A stretch of DNA of 64,000 nt from NCBI RefSeq assembly GCF_033115175.1, contig NC_084850.1, forward strand, positions 620,001 through 684,000. The letters run 5' to 3'. The position numbers and the translations under genes were made by a program. The stretch comes from Lepus europaeus. Its lineage: Eukaryota > Chordata > Mammalia > Lagomorpha > Leporidae. Shown here one piece after another: positions 41,853-55,110 of the stretch; position 1 is the first letter of the stretch, and every line of letters begins with the position of its first letter. Under the pieces are notes generated by a model. That model did not search any database and was not told the DNA's origin. It was given only the letters and a program-made list of their open reading frames with translations.

Positions 41853-42191
41853 TGCAGATTTCCTTCCTGTGTTTTTCTGCATGGCTGCTGTCCACCCAGG
41901 CAAAGTCCCTGTAAAACATTTCCTCGATGTGTGTTGTTAATCTCGCCAGACACTGATTTCTGATAACCTTACAGTAACACGAATGACCAGGAAACAAATG
42001 AGTGCCTCATTCTGCTGTGGTTACAAAAGGATGTTGTCACATGATCATGGCAAATTATCCAATCAGAATTTCCTAAATCCAAAAATAATCTGGCGAGTGT
42101 AGAGGCTATCCTGTGTGCTGTGGAAGGAGTACGAGTTCTGCTTGAAAGGTATCGTACAAGTGGATCAGCAGGACAAAGTACATCTGACTGC
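41853..42191. other. Spacer sequence, no feature seen
   Basis: About 340 bases without recognisable gene or repeat. Confidence 0.5.
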
Positions 42192-42852
42192 TATTTTTTA
42201 AAGATGTGTTTATTTATTTGAAAGTCAGAGTTAGAGACATCTTCCATGTGTTCATTCACTCCCCCAAATGGCTGCGACAGTCAGGGCTGGACCAGGACAA
42301 AGCCAGGAGTTGGGAACTCCGTCTAGGTCTCCCACATGAGTGGCAGGGGCCCCAAGTACTTGAGCCATCTTCTGCTTTTCTAGACACGTTAACAGGGAAT
42401 TGGATCAGAACTGGAGAGGGGCTGGAACTGTGGCATAGTGAGCTAACCCTCTGCCTGCGATGCTGGCATCCCATATGGGTGCTGGTTTGAGTCCTGGCTG
42501 CTCCTCTTCCAATCCAGCTCTCTGCTATGGCCTGAGAAAGCAGTAGAAGATGGCTCAAATGCTTGGGCCCCTGCACCCACGTGGGAGACCTGGAGGAAGC
42601 TCCCAGCTCCTGGCTTCAGATCAGCACAGCTCCCGCCATTGCAGCCATTTGTGGAGGAAAAAAGCAGATGGAAGACCTTTCTCTGTGTCTCTCCCTCTCT
42701 CTATAGCTTTGTCTCCCAAATAAATAAATAAAATCTCAAAAAAAAAAAAAGAAAATTGGAATGCCTGAGATTCTTAAACTAGTCCTGGACTCCTGATATG
42801 GGATGCCGGTATTGTAGGTGGTAGCTTAACCTGCTGCACACTAGACCCCAAT
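42192..42852 (-). mobile_element. C-type SINE split by a nested SINE
   Basis: Tail-side part 42192-42417; the head-side remainder TGATATGGGATGCCGGTATTG to ACACTAGACCCC is at 42753-42852. Confidence 0.8.
42418..42752 (+). mobile_element. C-type SINE nested in opposite orientation
   Basis: GGGGCTGGAACTGTGGCATA head to CCAAATAAATAAATAAAATCTC and A12. Confidence 0.88.
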
Positions 42853-42875
42853 TTTTAAAAAATATATATATTCAT

Positions 42876-43190
42876 TATTTTTTAAGATTTATTTATTTAT
42901 CTGAAAGAGCTAGAGAGAGGGAGAGAGTGAGCTTCCATCCACTGGTTCACTCCCCACTTGGCAGCAACGGCCAGGATTGTGCTAGGCCAAACCCAGGAGC
43001 CAGGAAGCCCCTGCCAGGTCTCCCACCTGGATGGCAGGGGCCCGAACACTTGAGCCACCCTCTGCTACTTTCCCAGACCACTAGCAGAGAGCTGGATGGG
43101 AAGTGGAGCAGCCGGGACCCAAACCGGCGCCCATGTGGGATGCTGGTGTTGCAGGCAGTGGCTTAGCCCGCTACACCACAGTGCCGGCCC
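42876..43190 (-). mobile_element. C-type SINE, older subfamily
   Basis: TTTTTTAAGATTTATTTATTTA to GCTACACCACAGTGCCGGCCC. Confidence 0.9.
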
Positions 43191-44459
43191 TATGCTTGAC
43201 CGCTATTAATAGGCGTTGGAACTGGATATGCGTTATGTGCCAATAATGATTGTCCTCCGACTAATTCTACAAACGAGGGCGTGCATTCTCCATTGGAGAA
43301 GCATGCAGAGCTTCTGGGTGTGTCCATTTGTGTCACTGGTTGTCGGAGACAATGTGTAGTGCCTGGGTTCCCTGGCAGCTCTGTTCACTTTGTTGTTCAG
43401 ACGTTGCGTGCTTCAGAGACCCTAGGTTAGTCTCAACTCCTTACCTCCATGTTCAATATTGTAGCCAAATTCCTTTGGAAATTGTCCAAATGAGGCCATT
43501 TCTGTCACAATTTGCTGTAACTGGGCACGTGCTTGGAACAACTGTGCTGCTAAAACATTACTTTTTCTATACACGGTGTCAGCTGATATTTACAAATTCA
43601 ATAATTCTGTTTTGCTTTCTTGTATTTCTGCCTCTTGTAGGCCTGACACGATGAGAGTGGACACATCACCTGCTGTGGTTTCTGTAGTGTGACTACAGTC
43701 GGGCATTTCTGATGTTTCCTCCTGAAAGACAGCATGTTCGGGCACCACCGGTGTCCTGTGAGCGTCCTCCTTCTTAAACGTAGTCTGGGTTCCTCTGGGT
43801 GTCGGGCCACACGCTGTTCTTATTGCATTAGGAGGTGTCGGGCCACACGCTGTTCTTATTGCATTAGGAGGTATCGGCTGGCAGATGTTAGGTTTAAGCC
43901 TAGTTACTGCGTGGGTCCCCTCTGGACCCCATCGGAAGGTTCTCACGCATACTGTAGCATTATAGCGTCCTCTAGGAAGGTCCTGGTGAGGCAGGTCTTA
44001 CGTCACGCATGCCGAAGTTGGCTGCTTTTGCAGCATAGACTGGCATCACTGAATCTAGTCGAGTACAGTTTCAGTGTGACGGGAGTCCGTCCATTGCTCA
44101 CGGAACGGACTTGTAGCGTGGAGAAGATACGGGAAGGGACTCCTGAATTACCAGCGTCAGGGGGGCCGACTTCACTGCAGCTCCTGGCACGCCCCCCAAC
44201 CCAGGCTTTTATAATTAAGTTTAGAATTGTTCCGTAACCCTAGTATCAGGAATCAGTGTGGTTGCACTGCACACACACACACATTTATAGTGTTCTGCTG
44301 TCCTCAACCGTTTGTGCTTAGCACTTTGAGACGTGGTGTTGCGAGGTGGTAAGCGAACAGCAGATGCGCTCTTTGGTTGGAAAGCTCCAAGAAGCATCGC
44401 TGAGGAGCCCGTTGGTTTCCATTTCTGATTCAAGGGACGGGGACGGGTTGCACACACGT
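43191..44459. other. Spacer sequence with a 36-bp duplication
   Basis: About 1.27 kb without C-type SINE. Contains the 36-bp tandem repeat listed next and a CACACACACACA run at about 44272. Two minus-strand open frames (to about 118 codons) have no family resemblance I can name. Confidence 0.5.
43799..43870. repeat. 36-bp tandem duplication
   Basis: Units 43799-43834 and 43835-43870 are identical (start GTGTCGGGCCACACGC, end GCATTAGGAG), followed by a mutated start of a third unit (GTATCGGC). The 36-base period keeps frame; on the minus strand it encodes a repeated PPNAIRTACGPT. Confidence 0.95.
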
Positions 44460-44769
44460 GTTTTTTTTTTTTTTTTTAATTATTTATTTATTTGAAAGTC
44501 AGAGTTACACAGAGGGGAGAGAGGTCTTCTATCCAATGGTTCATTCCCCAGTTGGCCACAACGGCTGGAGCTGTGCTGATCTGGAGCCAGGAGCTTCCTC
44601 CAGGTCTCCCACATGGATACAGGGGTCCAAGGACTTGGGCCATCTTCCACTGCTTTCCCAGGCCATAGCAGAGAGCTAGTGAAGCAGCCAGGACTCAAAC
44701 CGGCGCCCACATGGGATGCCGGCACTTCAGGCCAGGGCATTAACCCACTGCGCCACAGCGCCAGCCCCA
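44460..44769 (-). mobile_element. C-type SINE, older subfamily
   Basis: T18 at left, CACTGCGCCACAGCGCCAGCCCC at right. The flanks CACACACGTGTTT and CACACATGTTT look like a decayed duplication. Confidence 0.9.
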
Positions 44770-45316
44770 CACACATGTTTGTGAGTTCTGCTGTGGCCCG
44801 TAGTTCGCCCCAGCGTAGCTCTGGGATGTGTTCACACCAAGGAGACGTTTCGGCAGTTTGCTGCTCCCCAGAGCATTGGATACACTTTGGCTTTAATCTG
44901 TGCACTTTGAGTCTGCAGAGACTAACAGATGAAGGCAGCTTGTCGCGGACATCCCCTTCTGTTTCCCGTTCCCACACGTCCAGTGCGGTTTCACCGCCAC
45001 ATCCGAGCCCACAGCGCCTGCTTTTCTGCACTCACATTGAAGAGTAGAGCGTTCATGATTCTTAACGTAAGAGGCTGCGCAGCCCTTGGCTAGTGCACAG
45101 GATGATGGCACCTGCGTGCCATTTAGCCATCCATTATGTAGAGAAGCTCATGGTCAATGTTAGTCTCTGTTGCTTTGTTAATTCCAATTGCTGTGCTATA
45201 TGTTCAAGGAGCTTTCATTTAATATTTTCATGACGTACAAATACTGTATAATTCAAAGCGCGCCAATAGTGGTCAGAGCTGTAGGGTTCACATACATATG
45301 GCCTGCTGTGTTTGTA
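44770..45316. other. Spacer sequence, no feature seen
   Basis: About 550 bases with no recognisable gene or repeat. Confidence 0.5.
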
Positions 45317-45654
45317 GCTTTTTTTTTTTTTTTTGACAGGCAGAGTGGATAGTGAGAGAGAGAGAGACAGAGAGAAAAGTCTTTCTTTTTGCCGTTGGTT
45401 CACCCTCCAATGGCCTCTGCAGCCGGCTCATCACGCTGATCCGAAGCCAGGAGCCAGGTGCTTCTCCTAGTCTCCCATGCGAGTGCAGGGCCCAAGCACT
45501 TGGGCCATCCTCCACTGCACTCCGGGCCACAGCAGAGAGCTGGCCTGGAAGAGGGGCAACCGGGATAGAATCCAGCGCCCCAACCGGGACTAGAACCCGG
45601 TGTGCCGGCGCCGCAAGGCGGAGGATTAGCCTGTTAAGCCACAGCGCCGGCCCT
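45317..45654 (-). mobile_element. Young C-type SINE
   Basis: Complement of the CCTGTCAAAA-tail subfamily (T16, GACAGGCAGAGTGG). Target duplication TGTTTGTAGCTTTTT / TGTTTATAGCTTTTT at about 45309 and 45653, one mismatch. Confidence 0.92.
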
Positions 45655-45669
45655 GTTTATAGCTTTTTG

Positions 45670-45998
45670 TTAAGGTTTCTTTACTTATTTGAGAGGCAGA
45701 ATTACAGACAGAGAGAGGGAGAGACAGAGAGAGAGAGGTCTTTAATCTGCTGGTTCATTCCCCAAATGGCCCTAATGGCTGGAGTTGAGCCAATCCGAAG
45801 CCAGAAGTCAAGAGCTTCTTCCAGTCTCCCACATGGGTGCAGGGGCCCAAGGACTTGGACCATTTCCTACTGCTCTCCCAGGCCATAGCACAGAGGTGGA
45901 TCAGAAGAGGAGCGGCCAGGACTAGAACTGGTGCCCATATGCTGTGCCAACACTACAGCTGGCAGCTTTAACCTACCGTGCCGCGGGGCCAGCCCCTT
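45670..45998 (-). mobile_element. C-type SINE, older subfamily
   Basis: AAGGTTTCTTTACTTATTTG to CCGTGCCGCGGGGCCAGCCCC. Confidence 0.87.
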
Positions 45999-47032
45999 TA
46001 GTCATAGTCATGTCCGTAGTAATCCTTGACATCCACCTGTAAGGCAGGTGGATACCAACACTCATGGCAGGGATTTAGAAATCACTGAGAAGACGTGAGG
46101 TGTCGCATGCCCTAGCATCATGACTTGGCACAGAAGCCTCAACTCTAGGGGACACTGTCTTAGTGTCTCCTATCATTTCTGCCAAGAGCGTACTGATATT
46201 TATTACATCCTATGTTTTAACTTCAGAGTCAAGCTTTTTCGGATACAGTCTATGGCAATCCATTGTCTACAACCATTATTCAATTCCTCATTAAACCCAC
46301 ACTGCTAGGGTTCTGTGCATTGCCTCACCAAGCCCTTACATTCTTGTGTAGTGTGATTCCTGTTAGGCTTACAGTCTGTCAAGCAGCTGGTCATTCCTGC
46401 CCTGCTGAACGGAGCAGAATCGGCCGAGAGCGGAGCTAAGGCTGCATCCAGCTGTCCATGCCCAGAGTCGTTACAGGCCACAGAGAGCCGTTCTTCAGAG
46501 AAAGACATGGTCGTTAAGAAGCTGGTCAGCAGGGACCGGCTCCATAGCTTTACCGCCGCAAGGAACCTGCATATGTTCCACTGCTGGGGTTCTCCGGTCG
46601 CATCGCTGTCTCCGGCATCCCTAGGCTTTCAGATGTGAGTGTGTGTGATGACATAGTCCTACATCCTTGACCCAGCGGCCAAGTGTTAGGGCCCGTGCTG
46701 CTGCCACCCAGAAATGCTGTGCAGTCTCCCTCTCGCCATACAGGCCTTGTACGGTGCCCACAGGTGTGGGGGGCTCTGCTAGTCCACCCAACCCCCAGTC
46801 AGCACTGTGTCTGGTTCCTAGAAATCTGGGCGGAGCCACGTGCCAGATGCTCCCAGGTGCTCCTGCTCTCTGAAGCCAGAGCTGGCCCACAGGCCTCTGC
46901 TGCTTGCAGTACACGTGACGGCGAGGATGGCTTTCTCCGAGGACCACTGGGTTGTCTCTTCCCCGCAGGGCTTGGTTGAACAGAGCATCCACAATGCAAA
47001 TTGTGTAGTCAGTGAAAGCTAAAGAACAGGCT
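45999..47032. other. Spacer sequence, no feature seen
   Basis: About 1 kb, single-copy looking, no recognised gene; several open frames up to about 120 codons overlap on both strands without family resemblance. Confidence 0.5.
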
Positions 47033-47353
47033 GGGGGCCAGTGCGCTGTGGCACACTAGGTTAATCCTCCGCCTGCAGCACCGGCATCCCATGTGGGCGC
47101 CGGCTCTAGTCCCGGTTGCTCCTCTTCCCATCCAGCTCTCTGCTGTGGCCCGGGAAGGCAGTGGAGGATGGCCCAAGTGCTTGGGCCCTGTACCCGCATG
47201 GGAGACCAGGAGAAGCACCTGGCTCCTGGCTTCGGATCAGCACAGCACGCTGGCCGTAGCAGCCATTTGGGGAGTGAACCAATGGAAGGAAGGCCTTTGT
47301 CTCTGTCTCTCTCTCACTGTCTAACTCTGCCTGTCAAATAAAAAAAAAAAAAA
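47033..47353 (+). mobile_element. Young C-type SINE
   Basis: GGGGCCAGTGCGCTGTGGCA head, GCTCTAGTCCCGGTTGC, tail CTGCCTGTCAAATAAA. Confidence 0.92.
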
Positions 47354-47357
47354 GCTA

Positions 47358-47708
47358 TAGGCCAGCGCCGCAGCTCAATAGGCTAATCCTCCGCCTTGCG
47401 GCGCTGGCACACCGGGTTCTAGTCCCGGTCGGGGTGCCAGATTCTGTCCCGGTTGCCCCTCTTCCAGGCCAGCTCTCTGCTGTGGCCCGGGAGTGCAGTG
47501 GAGGATGGCTCAAGTCCTTGGACCCTGCACCCCATGGGAGACCAGCCAGGATAAGCACCCGGCTCCTGCCTTCGGATCAGTGCGGTGCGCTGGCCGCAGC
47601 GCGCCGGCCACGGTGGCCATTGGAGGGTGAACCAACGGCAAAGGAAGACCTTTCTCTCTGTCTTTCTCTCTCCCACTGTCCACTCTGCCTGTCAAAAAAA
47701 AAAAAAAG
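47358..47708 (+). mobile_element. Young C-type SINE, tandem with previous
   Basis: Begins only about five bases after the preceding poly(A), GGCCAGCGCCGCAGCTCAAT, and ends CTGCCTGTCAAAAA. The pair suggests insertion at the earlier element's A-tail. Confidence 0.92.
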
Positions 47709-48100
47709 CTTAACAGGCCCTTGCTGCTGTCTGTCCCCCCCCTCCCCCCAATAAACATCGCTCGGGTTTGGGTGCACAAGCTGAGTGATAGCAGGCAGCG
47801 ATTGTAAAGGTTATAGCCAGGATGAAGTTAAAGAACCTCAGGCCACATCGCACGGGCTTCACGCTGGCGTTCGTACATATACCTTGCCCTGCGATGCAGG
47901 GGTGTTCACTCGTGTGATTCCAGCGGTTGCTGCCTCTCACCCAGGATGTGTGTCCGCTCCTAGCACCGCCTCTGTCGCCACCGTGTGTTTTAGATGGCAT
48001 TTTGGGCACGTCGCCGGGAAGGATCGGGCCTCCGATGCACGGGGCACCCATGAAGATGCAGCGTTTGATATGACGCTGGGGCATTATGTGCAGGTTTCAT
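47709..48100. other. Spacer sequence, no feature seen
   Basis: About 390 bases, CpG-containing, no recognised gene. Confidence 0.5.
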
Positions 48101-48389
48101 AAGATTTATTTATTTTTATTTGAAAGACAGTTACAGAGAGGCAGAGGCAGAGAGAGAGAGGCCTTCAATCTGTTGGTTCACTCCCCAAATGGCTGCAACG
48201 GCCAGAGCAAAACTGATCTGAAGCCAGGAGCCAGGAGCTTCTTCCAGGTTTCCCACACGGGTGCAGGGGCACAAAGACTCCACTGCATTCCCAGGCCATA
48301 GCAGACAGCTGGATCAGAAGTGGAGCAGGCGGGACTCAAACTGGCACCCTTATGCAGCTTTACCCACTACGCCACAGCGCCAGCCCCTG
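48101..48389 (-). mobile_element. C-type SINE, older subfamily
   Basis: AAGATTTATTTATTTTTATTTG to ACTACGCCACAGCGCCAGCCCC. Confidence 0.88.
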
Positions 48390-48461
48390 GCAGGTTTCTT
48401 TGAAGTGTGGTTGCTATGTGCCAGGGTCTAGGCAGGTCTGTATATAGTGTAACATTTCTTT

Positions 48462-48733
48462 TTTAAAAAAGATTTATTTTATTTATTTGAAAGAGTTACA
48501 GAGAGAGAGAGAGAGGTCTTCCATGTGCTGGTTCACTCCCCATATGGCCACAATGGAGCCAGGAGCTTCCTCAGGGTCTCCCACGTGGGTGCAGGGGCCA
48601 TCCTCCACTGCTTTCCCAGGCCACAGCAGAGAGCTGGATCGGAAGAGGAGCAGCCGGGACTAGAACTGGCGCCCATGGGGATGCAGGCACTGCAGGCCAG
48701 GGCGTTAACCTGCTGTGCCAGCTCGCCGCCCGG
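48462..48733 (-). mobile_element. C-type SINE, older, internally shortened
   Basis: AAAAAAGATTTATTTTATTTATT; lacks about 40 bases around the CTGATCCGAAGCCAGG segment; ends CTGTGCCAGCTCGCCGCCC. Confidence 0.83.
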
Positions 48734-50535
<1,802 letters not shown>

Positions 50536-50539
50536 AAAA

Positions 50540-50806
50540 CTGGGGGCTGGCGTGTGGCACACCGGGTTAACGCCCTGGCCTGCAGTGCCTGCATCCCATA
50601 TGGGCACTGGTTCTAGTCCCAGCTGCTCCTCTTCCAATCCAGCTCTCTGCTATGGCCTGGGAAAGCAGTAGAAGATGGCCCAAGTCTTTGGGCCATCTGG
50701 GAGTGAACCACTGGATGGAAGACCTCTTTCTCTCTCTGTCTCTACCTCTCTCTGTAACTCTGACTTTCAAAGAAATAAAATAAATCTTAAAAAAAAAATA
50801 AAAAAG
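50540..50806 (+). mobile_element. C-type SINE, internally deleted
   Basis: GGGGGCTGGCGTGTGGCACA head; about 80 bases missing between TTTGGGCC and ATCTGGGAGTGAACC; tail AAAGAAATAAAATAAATC. Confidence 0.85.
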
Positions 50807-50810
50807 GGTT

Positions 50811-51122
50811 TTCTTTTTTTTTGACAGAAAGAGTGGACAGTGAGAGAGAGACAGAGAGAAAGGTCTTCCTTTGCCATTGGTTCACCCTCCAATGGCCGCC
50901 GCGGCCAGCACGCTGCGGCCGGCGCATCACACTGATCCGAAGCCAGGAGCCAGGTGCTTCTCCTGTTCTCCCATGCGGGTGCAGGGCCCAAGCACTTGGG
51001 CCATCCTCCACTGCACTCCCGGGCCATAGAGAGCTGGCCTGGAAGAGGGGTAACTGGGACAGAATCCGGTGTGCCGGCGCCGCTAGGTGGAGGATTAGCC
51101 TGTTGAGCCATGGCGCCGGCCC
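50811..51122 (-). mobile_element. Young C-type SINE, shortened head
   Basis: TTTTTTTTGACAGAAAGAGTGG at left. The GGCGCCCCAACCGGGACTAG segment next to the B-box is deleted; ends GCCATGGCGCCGGCCC. Confidence 0.9.
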
Positions 51123-51145
51123 ATAAAAAAGGTTTTAAAAATAAT

Positions 51146-51487
51146 GGTGCCGGCGCCGTGGCTCTGTAGGCTAATCCTCTGCCTGTGGCACCGGCACACC
51201 GGGTTCTAGTCCCAGTCAGGGCGCCGGATTCTGTCCCAGTTGCCCCTCTTCCAGGCCAGCTCTCTGCTGTGGCCCAGGAGTGCAGTGGAGGATGGCCCAA
51301 GTCCTTGGGCCCTGGACCCCATGGGAGACCAGGATAAACACCTGGCTCCTGGCTTCGGATCAGCGCGGTGCGCTGGCCACAGCGCGCCGGCTGCGGTGGC
51401 CATTGGAGGGTGAACCAACGGCAAAGGAAGACCTTTCTCTCTGTCTCTCTCTCTCTCACTGTCCACTCTGCCTGTCTAAAAAAAAAT
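51146..51487 (+). mobile_element. Young C-type SINE
   Basis: GGTGCCGGCGCCGTGGCTCT head, GGTTCTAGTCCCAGTCAGGG, tail CTGCCTGTCTAAAAAAAAA. Confidence 0.92.
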
Positions 51488-52060
51488 GGTATATGCTGTC
51501 CAATAGCGTCTCTGAGCTTGTTGTTGATTGTTTGGGTGGCTTTATCTATTATGATAATAATAATATTCAGATACATTTCTTCCTGTTGATGAGAAAGTTA
51601 CACCTAAAAACGTTGCCTCTGTTGCTAGGCCATGCATTTTGTTATGCTCCTTCCCAGTTGTGTTACATGAGCAATTAGTTTATTCCTGCCATTCTGCAAG
51701 GGTTTCCTATCACTGTGTGTCATCATGACGTCCTGTGTCTCAGGCACAGCGGTCGTGCTCAGCGGAGTGAGTGAGTGCGCCAAGACAGGGTGGAATGAGC
51801 AGTGACTGGGCCAGCTCTTCCATTCCGATTGTCTTCCTTCCCACAGGAATGTGGGCTACTCTCCAGAATTTGGCTGTATAGGGATTACAGAGGGCCTATC
51901 TCCCAGATAAATGGCCACTACACGGGTGACTGTATCGACAATTCCTCTCATGTCCAGGTGATTGAGAGATTTTATTCAAATGTCTCTGATCCCCTGTGAA
52001 GCTTGCTCTCTGCTAGGTCTTCCACCTGCTTGATCTGCTTGTTACTACTCTAATTCTAAA
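51488..52060. other. Spacer sequence with an exon-like open stretch
   Basis: About 570 bases. TCTTCCTTCCCACAG at 51831-51845 looks like a splice acceptor and is followed by an open frame to TGA near 51999. No family recognised. Confidence 0.35.
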
Positions 52061-52396
52061 ATGTTTTTAAAGATGTGTTTATTTATTTGAAACTCAGAGT
52101 TAGAGAGAGGAGGAGAGGCAGAAAGAAAGCGAGAGAGGTTTTCAATCCACTGGTTCACTCCCCAATTGGCTGCAATGGCCAGAGCTGCGCTGATCTGAGC
52201 CAGGAGCCAGGAGCTTCTTCTGGGTCTCCCATACTGGTGCAGGGACCCAAGCACTTGGGCCATCTTCTACTGCCTTCCCAGGCCACAGCAGAGAGCTGGA
52301 TCAGAAGAGGAACAGCCGAGACTAGAACCGGCGCCCATATGGGATGCCGGCACTGCAGGCCAGGGCTTTAATCCATTATGCCATAGCACTGGCCCC
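52061..52396 (-). mobile_element. C-type SINE with target-site duplication
   Basis: CTAATTCTAAA duplicated at 52050-52060 and 52397-52407 (11 bases, perfect). Ends ATGCCATAGCACTGGCCCC. Confidence 0.92.
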
Positions 52397-52587
52397 CTAA
52401 TTCTAAATTTTTTGCTGAAATCTCTTTCTGCCATCCTTTCAGTGCAGTTGCCTTGGGTAACTCTCCAGGGGAAGTCTTCACACTGGCTAAATTAGTGTTC
52501 AAAGGCCAGCATAAGTCAAATAATTTCAGTAGTACACCCATACCCAGAATATTTTCTAATGTTTCATTCATGTTGAAAGTATGTAAT

Positions 52588-52847
52588 GGGGCTGCACTGT
52601 GGCCCAACAGATTAAAGCCATGGCCTGCAGTGCCGGCATCCCATATGTGTGCTGGTTCCTGTCCTGGCTGCTCCACTTCCAACCCAGCTCCCTGCTGTGG
52701 CCCGGGAATGAGGCGGAATGTGACTCAAGTCCTTGGGCCGCTGTACCTGTGTGGGAGACCCAGAGGAAGCTCCTGGCTCCTGGCTTCGGATTGGCCCAGC
52801 TCTGGCCATTGTGGCCAATTGGGGAGTGAACCAGCGGATGAAAAACC

Positions 52848-52878
<31 letters not shown>

Positions 52879-52914
52879 AACTCTACCTTTCAAATGAATA
52901 AATCAATCTTTAAA
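52588..52914 (+). mobile_element. C-type SINE with target-site duplication
   Basis: AAAGTATGTAAT at 52576-52587 and 52915-52926. Head GGGGCTGCACTGTGGCCCAA; tail CAAATGAATAAATCAATC. Confidence 0.92.
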
Positions 52915-53151
52915 AAAGTATGTAATACTGAAATATAGTTTCTCTGTCATTGGTAATATTTTCAGTAGTCTTGGATATCCAAGCAAAATTTTACCTGCCA
53001 ATCCCCAACTGAGACTGCATATGTAGTTTCTGTGTTTGGAGTTTGTTTTAGTAAACTTACCTAAAAGGTAAAATATGAGGGTGATTTTTCAATAACTGTG
53101 TGCTCTGTTATCCCCGGGTTATTACATTAGTGTTGCCTGGGGTCTCCATCA

Positions 53152-53495
53152 TTTTTTTAAAGATTTATTTATTTATTTGAAAGGCAGAGCTACAGAGAGG
53201 CAGAGGCAGAGAGAGTGAGAGAGGGAGAGAGAGAGGTCTTCCATTCACTGGTTCACTCCCCAGAAGGCCACAATGGCCGGAGCTGCGCCAATCCGAAGCC
53301 AGGAGACAGGAGCTTCTTCTGGGTCTCCCATACTGGTGCAGGGACCCAAGCACTTGGGCCATCTTCTACTGCTTTCCCAGGCCATAGCAGAGAGCTGGAC
53401 TGGAAGAGGAGATGCTGGGACTTGAACCAGCGCCCACATGGGATGCCAGTACTCCAGGTGGTGGCTTTACCCGCTATGCCACAGTGCCCACCCCC
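53152..53495 (-). mobile_element. C-type SINE, older subfamily
   Basis: TTTTTTTAAAGATTTATTTATTT to GCTATGCCACAGTGCCCACCCCC. Confidence 0.9.
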
Positions 53496-54130
53496 ATGGT
53501 TTTTTTTTTTTTTAAAGAAATCCCTAGTAAATTGCTCCTTTTCCAGTTGTTCCTATTCTGTTTATTGCTTATATTCCAAGGTCTCCCATAATTCTGTTCC
53601 CACCTTGGTTTTGCCTGTTCTTGGCTTCGCCACGCGCTCCCATTCGTTCTCCATCTACTACTGTTATTTTCGTCTCCGGATTTGGTGTTTGTGTGGAATG
53701 TGAGCCACTGTGGATCATGACATGAATGGAGTCTCCGTGCTTTCTGTTTATTAGCGTAAGCGTTAGGAGATGCTGTCGGTTCTGCTGATAACCTGCAAAC
53801 CTTTAGCACGCACTATTTGCCTTCGCTGACCTGACGCTCCCACAGGAACTGCGTCGGATGATTGTTTTTGTGACATATTCTTGCCTTGTTTATGCTCCCT
53901 GCGTGGGCCACTGTGTCTCTCTCCTGGAAGGTGACGACCTCAGCCTGTGTCCCTGCCTCTCCACTGGCCCCTTGGGCCTCCCGGAGCTGGGTGGGAGCCT
54001 GTGTCTGCAGCCCTCTGTGTTTACCCTTCCAGTCCCGGCTTTCCCCGGGTGCCAGCACTAGCGATGTTTGCTTGGGTTTGCTTGTTCCCTCCAGCTCTTC
54101 AAGAGCCTGCTTGGGGTCTGTGGGCCATCA

Positions 54131-54144
54131 GTTACTGTGGCAAC
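54131..54144. promoter_or_regulatory. RFX X-box-like motif 1
   Basis: GTTACTGTGGCAAC fits the imperfect inverted repeat bound by RFX factors (consensus near GTTGCCATGGCAAC). Confidence 0.4.
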
Positions 54145-54442
54145 GCTGAGTGGGCACTTGGGAGAGGAAGTGTGGTTGCCGCTGTCAGCAGGAGGCTCTC
54201 GCTGCAGCTCCCGGAAATGGAGGCTGCATGTTCAGTAGAGCAGAGGGAAGAGGACCCATGGTCTCCGAGAGCGGGGAGCCAAGGGATGACATGACGCCAC
54301 CCTTGCTTCTAGCCAGGCTCGCCAGGTTGCCAATGTGACATGGGAAGACAATGGAAGGCGCTGTGGAAACAGGGCTTGGCTTTTCTGCTGAGTCACTGCC
54401 TTCGTGGCCGCCGGAGATAGCTGCCTCCCCCTCGGTTCCCGC

Positions 54443-54456
54443 GTTTCTAAGGCAAC
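54443..54456. promoter_or_regulatory. RFX X-box-like motif 2
   Basis: GTTTCTAAGGCAAC, right half perfect, left half weaker, 312 bases from motif 1 in the same CpG-enriched stretch. Confidence 0.35.
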
Positions 54457-54949
54457 CAGCGAGCGAGGCGGAGAAGCCATCAGCCTGGGCTCCGAAGAGA
54501 CGACGCCACACCGGCCACCAGGTCGGCTTCATTCTTTCCATGCAGAATATTTTTAGAGCATATTAGAAAAAACGAGAGAGAGAGAGAGAGAGAGAGAGAG
54601 CACGCTTTTCCTTTTGCACACGCACCTGCTCCTTTTGTGAAAGCCGACGGCACCGAAATGCACAAAAGAAGAAAAACCCTTCTCCTGGCTCCACCGCAAC
54701 TCCCGGACTCCCCGAGCCGAGCCGGCTGCTGGGCCGAGAGTCCCCGCCTCACGCTGTCCCCGCCATCCCGCACCTTGCAAGACGGCCGTCCCTGTGGGCG
54801 GACAGCAACCTGACTTTGGTTTCTGCTGTCATGAACAAGTCCGCACCCTCACACGCGTGTTGTTAGGCAAGGTCCTCTAGAAGCGGGAATCGGAGCATTG
54901 GATGTGGACGAAGCCCAGCAGAGCAGTAAGCACGCACAGGAGCTAGGCA

Positions 54950-55110
54950 GTGCTGGGGCCATGGGCGCCTGGGCCCCTGCTTCCCACCCACCTGGTCCCG
55001 GGATCCAGCCTTCAGCCTGGCCCAGCCCTGGCTGCTCTGAGCACTGGGGGAGTGACCCAGTGGATGGAAAATATTTCTCTCCCTCTGCCTTTCAAGTAGA
55101 TGAAAAGTTT
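54950..55110 (+). mobile_element. C-type SINE 3' fragment
   Basis: GGCCCAGCCCTGGCTGCTC, GGGGGAGTGACCCAGTGGATG, CTGCCTTTCAAGTAGATG; head missing. Confidence 0.65.

Larger units (their letters stand above)
53496..54949. other. Spacer with CpG-enriched island-like stretch
   Basis: 1.45 kb without C-type SINE. 54.1-54.9 kb is visibly GC- and CpG-richer than its surroundings and includes two RFX X-box-like motifs and a (GA)n at 54577-54600. No coding gene recognised. Confidence 0.5.

Noticed and set aside
43590-43946. 118-codon minus-strand frame with repeated PPNAIRTACGPT
   Set aside because: The repeat comes from the 36-bp duplication, and I recognise no domain or gene context.
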